This document shows positions 53,673 through 62,106 of a stretch of 64,000 nucleotides of DNA, in pieces. Source of the stretch: Marinospirillum sp035271045. Its GTDB lineage: Bacteria; Pseudomonadota; Gammaproteobacteria; Pseudomonadales; Halomonadaceae. A program made the position numbers and the translations under genes. Where the stretch lies: positions 124,001-188,000 of the forward strand of contig NZ_DATESC010000007.1 in the NCBI RefSeq assembly GCF_035271045.1. The letters are read 5' to 3'. Every line of letters begins with the position of its first letter. Positions within the stretch are counted from its first letter, which is position 1. The notes under the pieces are model-generated. The model did no database searches, had not been told where the DNA came from, and saw only the letters and a list, made by a program, of their open reading frames with translations.

Positions 53673-54143
53673 TCAGCGGTGATAAGGATGACCAGAAAGT
53701 AGCGTCCAGGCACGGTAAAGCTGCTCTGCAAGCAACACTCTAACCAAAGGGTGAGGCAAGGTTAAAGCAGAAAGTGACCAACGTTGTTCGGCTAATTGTA
53801 AGCAGGCATCAGAAAGACCATCAGGTCCACCAATCAGCAAAGCAATGTCACGTCCTTCCATGCGCCAATCTTCAGCGACCTTGGCTAGCTGTTCGCTACT
53901 CCATGATTTACCTAGTACATCTAAGGCAATCACTTTTTCTTTACTGTTTTTTAAACGCGCTAAAACAGCATCCGATTCTTGCTGCATGGCCTTTTTTAAA
54001 TCACTGCCTGGACGCCTAGTGCCTAGTGGGATTTCTTCAAATTCCACTTTAAAGTCATGGGGTAAGCGTTTGGTATACTCGGTCACTCCTTGTTCTACCC
54101 ATGCAGGCATTTTTTGTCCAACAGCTAAAATTCGTATTTTCAA
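53673..54143 (-). CDS. rlmH: 23S rRNA (pseudouridine1915-N3)-methyltransferase RlmH
   Basis: A 156-residue SPOUT-class methyltransferase acting on assembled 70S ribosomes. It has LLIGGPDGLSDACL with the trefoil-knot SAM site and the diagnostic C-terminus RAWTLLSGHPYHR. The start codon is TTG (KIRILAVGQKMP follows), with AGG about nine bases upstream. It follows rsfS by 9 bases in the conserved nadD-rsfS-rlmH order. Confidence 0.96.
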   Translation of the reverse strand: MKIRILAVGQKMPAWVEQGVTEYTKRLPHDFKVEFEEIPLGTRRPGSDLKKAMQQESDAVLARLKNSKEKVIALDVLGKSWSSEQLAKVAEDWRMEGRDIALLIGGPDGLSDACLQLAEQRWSLSALTLPHPLVRVLLAEQLYRAWTLLSGHPYHR

Positions 54144-54152
54144 GATTTTTGC

Positions 54153-54518
54153 CTAATAAGTAGCTGTCTTATCAAGTTCGCTAACAGCCGGTGTTGCGTA
54201 TTCACCCCAGAGCTTTTCTAAGTCATAAAACTCACGCGTTTGTGGTTGCATAACGTGAACTAGAATGTCACCTAGATCAACCAGTACCCATTCACCAGAA
54301 TCCAAGCCTTCAATGCCTAAAAGCTTTAAATTGTGTTCTTTAGTTAAGTCTTGAACATTACGCGCTAACGCCATGACTTGCCTAGAAGAAGTACCGCTAG
54401 CAATAATCATATAGTCGGTCACACTGGTGGTGCCTTTAACATCTAATATCACTAGGTTTTGTGCTTTTAAGTCTTCTAAAGCATTAATCACGAGTTTTTT
54501 TAATTCGTCGACGTGCAT
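54153..54518 (-). CDS. rsfS: Ribosomal silencing factor RsfS
   Basis: Binds L14 and blocks subunit joining under nutrient limitation. The 121-residue protein begins MHVDELKKLVINALEDLKAQNLVILDV and contains VTDYMIIASGTSSRQVMALA and VLVDLGDILVHVMQPQTREFYDLEKLWGE. The start is the ATG at 54518 with GGAG six bases upstream; the frame is open to a GTG at 54548 but this gives an atypical extension. Confidence 0.95.
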   Translation of the reverse strand: MHVDELKKLVINALEDLKAQNLVILDVKGTTSVTDYMIIASGTSSRQVMALARNVQDLTKEHNLKLLGIEGLDSGEWVLVDLGDILVHVMQPQTREFYDLEKLWGEYATPAVSELDKTATY

Positions 54519-54558
54519 TTTCACTCCAAAAATAAACAGCAGGGTCACAGGTAAAAAG

Positions 54559-55200
54559 TTACCGGTAAAGTCCTTGCTTGTTAATAAAATTTAAAACCGT
54601 GTCGGGTAATAAATAGCGTGCTGATAAGTTGTTAGCCAAAAGTTTACGAATATGCGTTGCTGAAATTTCAAATGTACTGGGTAAACTTAGCCTAAAAATG
54701 CGTCCCGCAGGGTGGGTCGCTAATGTTTCGTCTGCTGTTAATTTATGTTTTTCTAGTAACTGTAAAACCTCGTCCGTTGCTTGATACATTTGTCCTGGGC
54801 GTTCTAAAACAATTAAATGCACTAATTCTAATAAGCGTTCATTACGCGACCAATTGGGTAAGCCAATAAATGCATCCCAACCTAGCACCATTGCTAGTGG
54901 TTGTTGATTGCCATAATCTTTGCGTAAATTTATTAATGTATCCACCGACCAAGAAGGCCCTGCACGGCGCAATTCACAATCATCGGCAAACAGTAAGCTT
55001 TCGTCGGCAATGGCTAAACGTAGCATGGCTAAACGTTGTTCTGCTGTCGCTTTAGGTTGATCTTTATGTGCAGGACGCTGGCAAGGTACTAGATGCACCT
55101 TCTTAACGGGTAGTACTTGAGTCAGTTCTAGGGCGCTGCGTAGATGCCCATGATGAATAGGATCAAAAGTACCGCCGAACATTAACACTAAAGAGGACAT
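54559..55200 (-). CDS. nadD: Nicotinate-mononucleotide adenylyltransferase
   Basis: Makes deamido-NAD from nicotinate mononucleotide and ATP. The 213-residue protein has the nucleotidyltransferase motif MFGGTFDPIHHGHLRSA, PCQRPAHKDQP, SWSVDTLINLR and the C-terminal FEISATHIRKLL. I chose the ATG at 55200 because it gives the usual short N-terminus; an ATG at 55230 or GTG at 55233 overlapping proA is also possible. No clear Shine-Dalgarno sequence precedes 55200. Confidence 0.93.
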   Translation of the reverse strand: MSSLVLMFGGTFDPIHHGHLRSALELTQVLPVKKVHLVPCQRPAHKDQPKATAEQRLAMLRLAIADESLLFADDCELRRAGPSWSVDTLINLRKDYGNQQPLAMVLGWDAFIGLPNWSRNERLLELVHLIVLERPGQMYQATDEVLQLLEKHKLTADETLATHPAGRIFRLSLPSTFEISATHIRKLLANNLSARYLLPDTVLNFINKQGLYR

Positions 55201-55210
55201 TTTGGCATCA

Positions 55211-56467
55211 TCAGCTGCGTATTTGACCATCACCTAGCACAATATATTTTTGAGAGGTTAAACCATTCAATCCAACCGGGCCTCTAGCATGAATTTTATC
55301 GGTAGAAATACCCACTTCAGCCCCTAAACCGTATTCAAAACCATCGGCAAAGCGAGTTGAAGCGTTGACCATGACGGAACTTGAATCAACCACCGCCATA
55401 AAACGTCTGGCACGGGTGTAGTTTTCGGTGACAATGGCATCAGTATGATGTGATCCATAGGTATTAATATGGGTCATGGCTTCGTCTAAAGAATCAACCA
55501 GTTTTATCGCCAAAATAGGTGCTAGGTATTCTGTCGTCCAATCAGAGTCAATGGCTGCTAGCATACTAGGTACTAACACGCGAGAACGCGCACAGCCGCG
55601 TAATTCAACCCCTTTTGCTTGATAAGCTTCTGCCAAAGCGGGTAATAGGTTAGCCGCTTGTGATTCGTGAATTAACAATGTTTCCATTGTGTTGCAAGTA
55701 CCATAACGGTGCGTTTTGGCATTAATCGCAATGGCTAATGACTTTGCTTGATCGGCATAGCGATCAAGGTAAACATGACAAATGCCGTCTAAATGCTTAA
55801 TAACGGGGATTTTTGCATCCGCAGTAATGCGCTCAATTAACCCTTTGCCGCCGCGTGGTACAAGCACGTCAATGTATTCACTTAGGGTAATTAATTCTGC
55901 AACGGCTTCACGGTCGATGGTTTCAACCACTTGTATTGAAGTTTCGGGTAAGCCTGCTGCTTTTAAGCCTAGCATTAAGCATTTTGCAATGGCTTGGTTA
56001 GAACGAATGGCTTCAGAGCCGCCGCGTAGAATGGCTGCATTACCCGCTTTTAAGCATAAGCTGGCTGCTTCAACAGTGACGTTGGGGCGTGATTCATAAA
56101 TAATACCTATTACACCTAAAGGCACTCGCATTTTACCGACTTGAATACCACTGGGGCGATAGCTCATATCAGTAACTTCACCGATAGGGTCTGGTAAAGC
56201 GGCAACTTGACGTAAACCTTCTATCATCGCATCAATGCGTGCCTCGTTCAGCGCTAAACGGTCTAATAAAGCGGCATCTAACTGACGCGCAGCACCGGCT
56301 TTCATATCATCATTATTTGCGGCTAAAAGCTCTGCGCGTTGATTATCTAAAGCCTCCGCTGTGGCTAATAAAGCCGCATTTTTTACTTCGGTTGCTGTTT
56401 GAGCCAGCTGCCGTGAAGCGATTCTTGCTTGCTTGCCTAATGACTGCATATATTCAGCGATATTCAT
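55211..56467 (-). CDS. proA: Gamma-glutamyl phosphate reductase
   Basis: NADPH-dependent reduction of glutamyl 5-phosphate in proline synthesis. The 418-residue aldehyde-dehydrogenase-fold protein has VPLGVIGIIYESRPNVTVEAASLCLKAGNAAILRGG, the catalytic cysteine in RYGTCNTMETLLIH and ASTRFADGFEYGLGAEVGIST. It is the first gene of the long minus-strand operon to lipA. proB is not adjacent. Confidence 0.96.
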   Translation of the reverse strand: MNIAEYMQSLGKQARIASRQLAQTATEVKNAALLATAEALDNQRAELLAANNDDMKAGAARQLDAALLDRLALNEARIDAMIEGLRQVAALPDPIGEVTDMSYRPSGIQVGKMRVPLGVIGIIYESRPNVTVEAASLCLKAGNAAILRGGSEAIRSNQAIAKCLMLGLKAAGLPETSIQVVETIDREAVAELITLSEYIDVLVPRGGKGLIERITADAKIPVIKHLDGICHVYLDRYADQAKSLAIAINAKTHRYGTCNTMETLLIHESQAANLLPALAEAYQAKGVELRGCARSRVLVPSMLAAIDSDWTTEYLAPILAIKLVDSLDEAMTHINTYGSHHTDAIVTENYTRARRFMAVVDSSSVMVNASTRFADGFEYGLGAEVGISTDKIHARGPVGLNGLTSQKYIVLGDGQIRS

Positions 56468-56502
56468 TTTTTTATGCTCTTTTTTAATACTAAACTGTTT
56501 AA

Positions 56503-56517
56503 ATTATACACATTATA
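56503..56517 (-). promoter_or_regulatory. Tandem -10-like boxes upstream of proA
   Basis: On the minus strand two TATAAT boxes lie 9 bases apart (TATAATGTGTATAAT), about 36-50 bases before the proA ATG. Neither has a convincing -35 box, so the exact promoter is uncertain. Confidence 0.4.
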
Positions 56518-56707
56518 CGCAAGCTAAAGGCGTTACCCTAGCCCTAGTGTGCATTCCGTTACAATCCTATTTCCTAATGGGATAACATTGAGTTACAATG
56601 CCCTTGCCAGGGGATGGTTAGGTCAGTCAAGATGGCTATTACAACACGTAAAAGACCGGGTACGCCGCTTTACGGCGCAAGTTATTTAATTAAGGTTTTG
56701 CCAAGTT

Positions 56708-57589
56708 ATGGGACTATTCGAGTCCATACGCACACTTACATGGTGTCAACTACTTGCGTGTGGTTTATTTGCATTGCTATTTAGTTGGTATAGCTTTCAA
56801 GGTGACTTTATAATTGCCTTGGTTTATTTTAGCGGCTTTTTGGTCATGGGCTTATTGCTTTTAAGCGACCAAAACTGGCCTAAAAAAAGCTACCTTATTT
56901 TTAGTCAAGTGGTTTTTATGGTTTACACACTTGCTTCTTTATTGCTTATTTTGTTAGCAGAAAGCCCCATTTATTCGTTGCATTTAAGCCTTTTTTTAGC
57001 CTATCCCTTACTCGCTTTATCTTTATTGTCTTTTAGAGTAGCGCTATTTTTTATCTTGTTTTTTTCAGTTGCCGTTAATTTTTTATTAATGTTGCAATTG
57101 GATGGTGTGTTTCGTGCGGCTTACTTAACCGTTTTTTGGTCAATTACCTTGTTAACGCTGTTGCATTATTTTTCCCATATTGCTTATGCTGAGGGATTAA
57201 AAAAACAGTTAAATCGTGATGTCAAAACTCAATTATTAAATAAAAATCAACTTGTTATTAATTTATACAAAGAGCAAAAAAGAGCGCAGCGTGAATTAAC
57301 CTCTTTAGGCATTATTTTTATTGTTAATGCAGATGCTTTTGATCTGTGTAGCATTAACGAAATAATGCATTATTTTTCACCCTATGAAGGACTGTATTCT
57401 TTATCGAGCAATCAGTTGGTAGCATTGATTCCTTTGTTTGATACCGCTGAACTTAACTATCGAGAAAACGAATTAGTTAAACAGCTGCCTAAGTTAAGTT
57501 TTAGTTCGCAACTTGACACTGAACAGCAACCTTTAGTCGACTACTTAAAAGCTTATATTAATAAGCTTGAGGTAGAAAATGAATACTGA
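56708..57589 (+). CDS. Six-helix membrane protein with truncated, degenerate GGDEF-like domain
   Basis: 293 residues. About six membrane helices fill residues 12-156. A cytoplasmic part then starts like a GGDEF domain: DVKTQLLNK (171-179) corresponds to the usual DxLTGLxNR, and KEQKRA follows. VNADAF (206-211) fits the metal-binding strand. The catalytic motif position reads SSNQL (233-237) before VALIP, where active cyclases have GGDEF before LVLLP. About 30 residues of the domain are missing, and no RxxD site is present. I infer an inactive GGDEF relative. Its stop overlaps the next gene by 11 bases. I recognise no named family. Confidence 0.75.
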   Translation: MGLFESIRTLTWCQLLACGLFALLFSWYSFQGDFIIALVYFSGFLVMGLLLLSDQNWPKKSYLIFSQVVFMVYTLASLLLILLAESPIYSLHLSLFLAYPLLALSLLSFRVALFFILFFSVAVNFLLMLQLDGVFRAAYLTVFWSITLLTLLHYFSHIAYAEGLKKQLNRDVKTQLLNKNQLVINLYKEQKRAQRELTSLGIIFIVNADAFDLCSINEIMHYFSPYEGLYSLSSNQLVALIPLFDTAELNYRENELVKQLPKLSFSSQLDTEQQPLVDYLKAYINKLEVENEY

Positions 57590-58565
57590 TAAGTTTAATT
57601 ATAAAAATAATCAATTAATAGCAGTTTTTTATTTTATTATAGGCATTGGGTTGGCTTTTTTAGCTGTGCAATTTTACTTGTCAAGTTATTATCAAGCCAT
57701 TTTACTGCCAACACTTTTTACACCCATTTTTTTTGCATTAGGATTATGGCGTTGGCAAACGTCTAGTCAGCTAAAAAATGATCCTGCTGCCGTATTAGCG
57801 TTAGTAATGTTGGCTATTTTCTTATTATTACAACCAAAGGTATTTAATGACATTACTCAATGGCATTGGGTTGGGCTTTGCTACCCTTTGTTGGCTTTTT
57901 ATCTTTTACCTACTTCCGCATCTTTAGTTTTTAATATTTTGCTGTTAATAGGTTGGCTTAATTTAAGGCTTTACAATCAACCAATAGAACAAAATATTGT
58001 TTTTTCTACTTTTTTCTTGTTATTTACATTAATAGTTTGGATTTATGCCATTCGTAGTAAGATTGAAATAAAGAAACTTGAGAAATTGATGGGTGTTGAT
58101 AAGGAAACAGGACTTTTAAATAAATACTATTTTAATGAATACCTGAATGCCGAGGTGAGTCGCTCTAGGGTTACTAAAAAACCTTTATCTTTATTGTTAG
58201 TAGAATTGCACCAATACCCAGAAATCAAAAAAGAGCTAGGTATAAATTTGGCTAAAAGCTTTATTCAAGATGTTAGTAGTGTTTGTCGAAATAATTGCCG
58301 TATTGGTGATGAGGCTTACCGTTATGATATGCAAACACTCTTAATTTTAATGCCCAATACAACCATTAATGGTTCTTTAGTGTTAAGAACTCGGCTTTAT
58401 CAAAATTTATTACAGGCCTTAGTGTGTGATATTGGGCCACTTGATATCACGATAACACCACTTGAATTGCGAGCCGGTGAACAAACTGTAGACTTTCAAA
58501 CCCGTATTGCTAACAGTTGTTACCACTCACTGAGTGAGCGAGTGGACGATAATTTGAGTAATTAA
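57579..58565 (+). CDS. Six-helix membrane protein with degenerate GGDEF domain keeping an RxxD site
   Basis: 328 residues. About six membrane helices (residues 12-157) are followed by a full-length GGDEF-like domain. DKETGLLNKYYF (174-185) and PLSLLLVEL (202-210) follow the family, but the metal positions are changed (VELHQY instead of VDIDxF). The catalytic motif reads DMQTL (250-254), preceded by RY and followed by LILMP exactly as in RYGGDEF-LILLP. RIGD (241-244) lies five residues before it, the canonical spacing of the c-di-GMP inhibitory I-site. I infer loss of cyclase activity with possible retained ligand binding. GAGG precedes the ATG, inside the upstream gene. It is convergent with ubiX. 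Confidence 0.8.
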   Translation: MNTDKFNYKNNQLIAVFYFIIGIGLAFLAVQFYLSSYYQAILLPTLFTPIFFALGLWRWQTSSQLKNDPAAVLALVMLAIFLLLQPKVFNDITQWHWVGLCYPLLAFYLLPTSASLVFNILLLIGWLNLRLYNQPIEQNIVFSTFFLLFTLIVWIYAIRSKIEIKKLEKLMGVDKETGLLNKYYFNEYLNAEVSRSRVTKKPLSLLLVELHQYPEIKKELGINLAKSFIQDVSSVCRNNCRIGDEAYRYDMQTLLILMPNTTINGSLVLRTRLYQNLLQALVCDIGPLDITITPLELRAGEQTVDFQTRIANSCYHSLSERVDDNLSN

Positions 58566-58584
58566 TTAGGTATTAACAATTACT

Positions 58585-59214
58585 TTATTCACCCCATTTA
58601 GTGACAAGTTGCTGATCTAAGCCTAAATGATCCATCACTCTGGCAACGACAAAATCAATTAAATCTTCAATCCTTTTAGGGTGGTGATAAAAGCCTGGGC
58701 TGGCTGGCATAATCACCGCACCCATTTGGGTCAGTTTTAACATATGTTCTAAGTGAATTTGGTGCAGCGGCATTTCACGCGTCACTAAAATAAGCTGCCG
58801 CCGCTCTTTTAAAACCACATCACCAGCACGTTCAATTAAATTATTGCTAGCCCCCGTTGCTAGGGCAGAAAGCGTACCGCCTGAACAAGGGCAGATAACC
58901 ATACTCGATGCAGCACCTGAACCTGAAGCCGCTGGCGCAAACCAGTCTTCACGCCCATAAGCTTTAACTTGCCCCGATAATTCTGCGTAGTGTTTATTAA
59001 GTTGCTCGGTAAGTTTGTCGGCATTAGCAGGCAGTTTTTCGTTCGTTTCAACTTCGATGACTAGGTGTGCTGCTTTAGAAATCATCAAATCCACAGCACA
59101 GTTTTGTGCTAACAAGCATTCCAATAAACGCAAGCCATATTGCACACCCGTTGCACCTGTGATGGCTAGGGTGACTCTTTTTTGTTGGTTTGTGTTCACT
59201 TGTGCTCGATTCAT
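58585..59214 (-). CDS. ubiX: Flavin prenyltransferase UbiX
   Basis: Makes the prenylated FMN cofactor of UbiD, the decarboxylase of ubiquinone synthesis. The 209-residue flavoprotein has LAITGATGVQYGLRLLE, SSMVICPCSGGTLSALATGASNNLIERAGDVVLKE, RQLILVTREMPLH and VIMPASPGFYHHP. Its ATG overlaps the mpl stop by 4 bases, so it is coupled to mpl. Confidence 0.95.
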   Translation of the reverse strand: MNRAQVNTNQQKRVTLAITGATGVQYGLRLLECLLAQNCAVDLMISKAAHLVIEVETNEKLPANADKLTEQLNKHYAELSGQVKAYGREDWFAPAASGSGAASSMVICPCSGGTLSALATGASNNLIERAGDVVLKERRQLILVTREMPLHQIHLEHMLKLTQMGAVIMPASPGFYHHPKRIEDLIDFVVARVMDHLGLDQQLVTKWGE

Positions 59215-60593
59215 CGTTTCGTTTCCATTTCTCTTAAATCGTCCATTAGCGCTTGATGCAAACCGCCAAAGCTGCCGTTACTCATTAACACCACCCAATC
59301 ATCGGGTTTTAATTTGGCTAATAAAGCCGCTTTAAGTTCGGTTAACGCTGTAAAAGACGAACCTATGTTTAACTCGGCAGGCGACCAGCTCATTTTAGGC
59401 GATTGATACCAATATACGTCATCTGCTAATGCAACACTGGCAGGCAAAGCTGAGCGTAAAGTACCTAGCTGCATGGTATTAGATCGGGGTTCAATCACCG
59501 CAATTAAACGGCCTTTACAACCGGCGCGCGCACCTTCTAAGGTCGTGGCAATGGCGGTTGGGTGGTGGGCAAAATCATCGTAAACTTGTATGCCGGAAAC
59601 TTTACCCAAACATTCCATACGGCGTTTAACACTTAAAAAGCGGTTTAATGATTTAACCGCTTGTTGGGCTGGAACACCCGCGTGCCTTGCAGCGGCTACA
59701 GCAGCTAATGCATTGTTGATATTGTGTTCACCTGTGAGTGACCAGTTGACTTCACCTAGGTATTCACCTTTTAAATACACTTCAAAACACGCACCAGCAG
59801 CATCTTTTTTAACTGCCCACCAATCGGCTTGATGATTAGTCTGGCGATTACCCAAGGTTTCAACTTCGCTCCAACAGCCTTTTTCAATAACGGCCTGTAA
59901 AGCAGTATCGGCTTGTGGATAAATGGCACGCCCATTAGTGGGAAGTAGGCGCATTAAATGATGAAATTGAATTTGAATGGCGGCTAAGTCAGGAAAAATA
60001 TCGGCATGGTCAAACTCAAGGTTATTCAGCACTAGCGTGCGTGGCGCGTAATGCACAAATTTAGAGCGTTTATCAAAAAAAGCGGTGTCGTATTCATCGG
60101 CTTCAATTACAAAGAAAATCGAGTTTCCTAAGCGGGCTGGAATGCCAAAGTTAGTGGGTATGCCGCCAATTAAAAAGCCTGGCGACATATTGGCATCTTC
60201 TAATAACCAAGCCAACATACTGGCGGTCGTTGTTTTACCATGCGTTCCTGCAACGGCTAAAACCCAGCGTTGCTGATTGTCTTTTTGCCCACGCAATAGG
60301 TGGTCGTGTAGCCACTGAGGGCCAGAAGTATACGGCAAGGTTGAGTTTAGCAGCGCTTCAACGCAAGGTAAGCCACGGCGCATTACATTACCAACAATCA
60401 CTAAATCTGGCTTGAAGTCTAGTGGGTTATAATCAAAGCCTTCGTGTAAATGAATGCCTGCAGCAAGCAGTTGATGACTCATGGGTGGGTACACTTGCTG
60501 GTCTGAACCACTCACGCTATGCCCCATTTCTCTGGCTAAAATAGCTAAAGATCCCATAAAAGTGCCACAAATGCCTAAAAAGTGTAGGTGCAT
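59211..60593 (-). CDS. mpl: UDP-N-acetylmuramate:L-alanyl-gamma-D-glutamyl-meso-diaminopimelate ligase
   Basis: A Mur-ligase-family enzyme that reattaches recycled murein tripeptide to UDP-MurNAc. The 460-residue protein has MHLHFLGICGTFMGSLA, the P-loop VAGTHGKTTTASMLAWLL, VIEADEYDTAFFDKRSKFVHY, TGEHNINNALAAVAAA and VYDDFAHHPTAIA. The N-terminus GICGTFMG (rather than MurC's GIGGxGMS) supports Mpl. First gene of the mpl-ubiX pair. Confidence 0.95.
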   Translation of the reverse strand: MHLHFLGICGTFMGSLAILAREMGHSVSGSDQQVYPPMSHQLLAAGIHLHEGFDYNPLDFKPDLVIVGNVMRRGLPCVEALLNSTLPYTSGPQWLHDHLLRGQKDNQQRWVLAVAGTHGKTTTASMLAWLLEDANMSPGFLIGGIPTNFGIPARLGNSIFFVIEADEYDTAFFDKRSKFVHYAPRTLVLNNLEFDHADIFPDLAAIQIQFHHLMRLLPTNGRAIYPQADTALQAVIEKGCWSEVETLGNRQTNHQADWWAVKKDAAGACFEVYLKGEYLGEVNWSLTGEHNINNALAAVAAARHAGVPAQQAVKSLNRFLSVKRRMECLGKVSGIQVYDDFAHHPTAIATTLEGARAGCKGRLIAVIEPRSNTMQLGTLRSALPASVALADDVYWYQSPKMSWSPAELNIGSSFTALTELKAALLAKLKPDDWVVLMSNGSFGGLHQALMDDLREMETKR

Positions 60594-60741
60594 AGCTCAA
60601 CTCATTTTGCTTAATAGAAAGTTGTAAAGTTTACCATTGTCAGCAACTTCTAGCGCAAGACATCATGCATAGATGCATTAGATCCGGTAGAATAACCGCA
60701 ATTTTAATCCTATCATTAACCAAGCAGGAGCTTTTTTGACA

Positions 60742-62001
60742 ATGTCCAAGCAAAACGCTTTTTACGCCCAGTCTGGCGGTGTGACTGCAGTAATCAATGC
60801 AAGTGCGTGCGGTGTAATTGAAGCTGCGCGTAAGCACAGCGATTCTATTGGCACTGTTTATGCAGGCCGTAACGGTATTCTTGGCGCTTTAATGGAAGAA
60901 CTCATTGATACTACTGCACTGTCTGATGAAACCGTTGCAGCGCTTCGCCACACGCCTGGCGGTGCTTTTGGTTCTTGTCGCTATAAGCTTAAAGATGTTG
61001 AAACGCATAGGACTCAATACGAGCGCTTAATTGAAGTATTCAAAGCGCATGATATTGGTTATTTCTTTTATAACGGTGGTAATGATTCTGCTGATACGTG
61101 TCTAAAAATTGCTCAGCTGGCTGAAACTATTGGTTATCCACTAAAAGCAGTACACATTCCTAAAACGGTTGATAACGATTTACCCATTACTGATAACTGC
61201 CCAGGCTTTGGTTCGGTTGCTAAGTACATTGCAGTATCGACTAAAGAAGCTGCGATGGATATTGAATCCATGAGTGCCACTTCAACTAAAGTTTTTATTC
61301 TTGAAGTGATGGGTCGCCATGCGGGTTGGATTGCAGGTGCGGGTGGTTTAGCTGGTGAAGGCGAAGGCGCTGCACCGCACCTGATTATTTTCCCAGAAAT
61401 TCCATTTGATCGCGCTACCGTTATGGCGCGTGTTGATGACTGTGTTAAGAAATACGGCTACTGCGTTATTGTTGTTTCAGAAGGCGCAAGCTATTCCGAT
61501 GGTAGCTTTCTTGCTGATGCTGGTACGACCGATGCTTTTGGTCACAAGCAATTAGGGGGTGTTGCACCTTCTTTAGCAGCAATGGTTAAACAAGATTTAG
61601 GCTATAAATACCACTGGGCAGTAGCTGATTACTTACAGCGTTCCGCACGTCACCTAGCTTCTGCAACAGATGTTCAGCAAGCTTATGCTGTGGGTGAGGC
61701 TGCTGTTAAGCTGGCTTTGGCGGGAAAAAACTCAGTGATGTCTACCATTGTTCGTACCAGTGAAACACCTTATGCATGGGCAGTGGGTGAAGCGCCCTTG
61801 TCTGAAATTGCTAATGTAGAAAAATTTATGCCGCGTGATTACATTACGCCAGATGGTTTTGGTATTAGTGAGCTAGGCCGTAATTACCTATTACCACTGA
61901 TTCAAGGTGAAGATTACCCACCGTATAAAGATGGTATGCCTGATTATGTGCAGTTAGACCACAAATTAGTGGCTAAAAAACTAGCTGATTTTGATATTTA
62001 A
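60742..62001 (+). CDS. pfp: 6-phosphofructokinase, pyrophosphate-dependent type
   Basis: A 419-residue phosphofructokinase. FYNGGNDSADT (GGNDS at 112-116) and IPKTVDNDLP (KTVDND at 141-146) carry the lysine and the aspartate-serine pattern of PPi-dependent enzymes rather than GGDGS and GTIDND of ATP enzymes. MGRHAGW (190-196) is the sugar-phosphate site. It would use PPi to phosphorylate fructose 6-phosphate reversibly. An AGGAG lies upstream; a TTG at 60736 fits its spacing better than the ATG at 60742, so the start is uncertain. It is monocistronic with a strong terminator. Confidence 0.9.
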   Translation: MSKQNAFYAQSGGVTAVINASACGVIEAARKHSDSIGTVYAGRNGILGALMEELIDTTALSDETVAALRHTPGGAFGSCRYKLKDVETHRTQYERLIEVFKAHDIGYFFYNGGNDSADTCLKIAQLAETIGYPLKAVHIPKTVDNDLPITDNCPGFGSVAKYIAVSTKEAAMDIESMSATSTKVFILEVMGRHAGWIAGAGGLAGEGEGAAPHLIIFPEIPFDRATVMARVDDCVKKYGYCVIVVSEGASYSDGSFLADAGTTDAFGHKQLGGVAPSLAAMVKQDLGYKYHWAVADYLQRSARHLASATDVQQAYAVGEAAVKLALAGKNSVMSTIVRTSETPYAWAVGEAPLSEIANVEKFMPRDYITPDGFGISELGRNYLLPLIQGEDYPPYKDGMPDYVQLDHKLVAKKLADFDI

Positions 62002-62033
62002 CTAGGTTATTTCTTAAATAACTTTGACGCAAT

Positions 62034-62068
62034 AAAAAACCCCGATTATAAAATCGGGGTTTTGTTTT
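62034..62068. terminator. Terminator between pfp and convergent groL
   Basis: CCCCGAT/ATCGGGG (7 bp, 6-nt loop TATAAA) is flanked by AAAAA on the left and TTTTGTTTT on the right. The stem extends into A-T pairs. It can serve both pfp (plus) and groL (minus). Confidence 0.88.
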
Positions 62069-62106
62069 AAAACTTAACAACTATTAACGCTAAAGGGTAA
62101 AACGGA

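Noticed and set aside
56617..56707. Possible small ORF and CGCCG/CGGCG hairpin upstream of the first GGDEF-like gene
   Set aside because: The ORF overlaps the downstream gene in another frame with no ribosome site, and the 5-bp hairpin has no T tract, so neither is supported.
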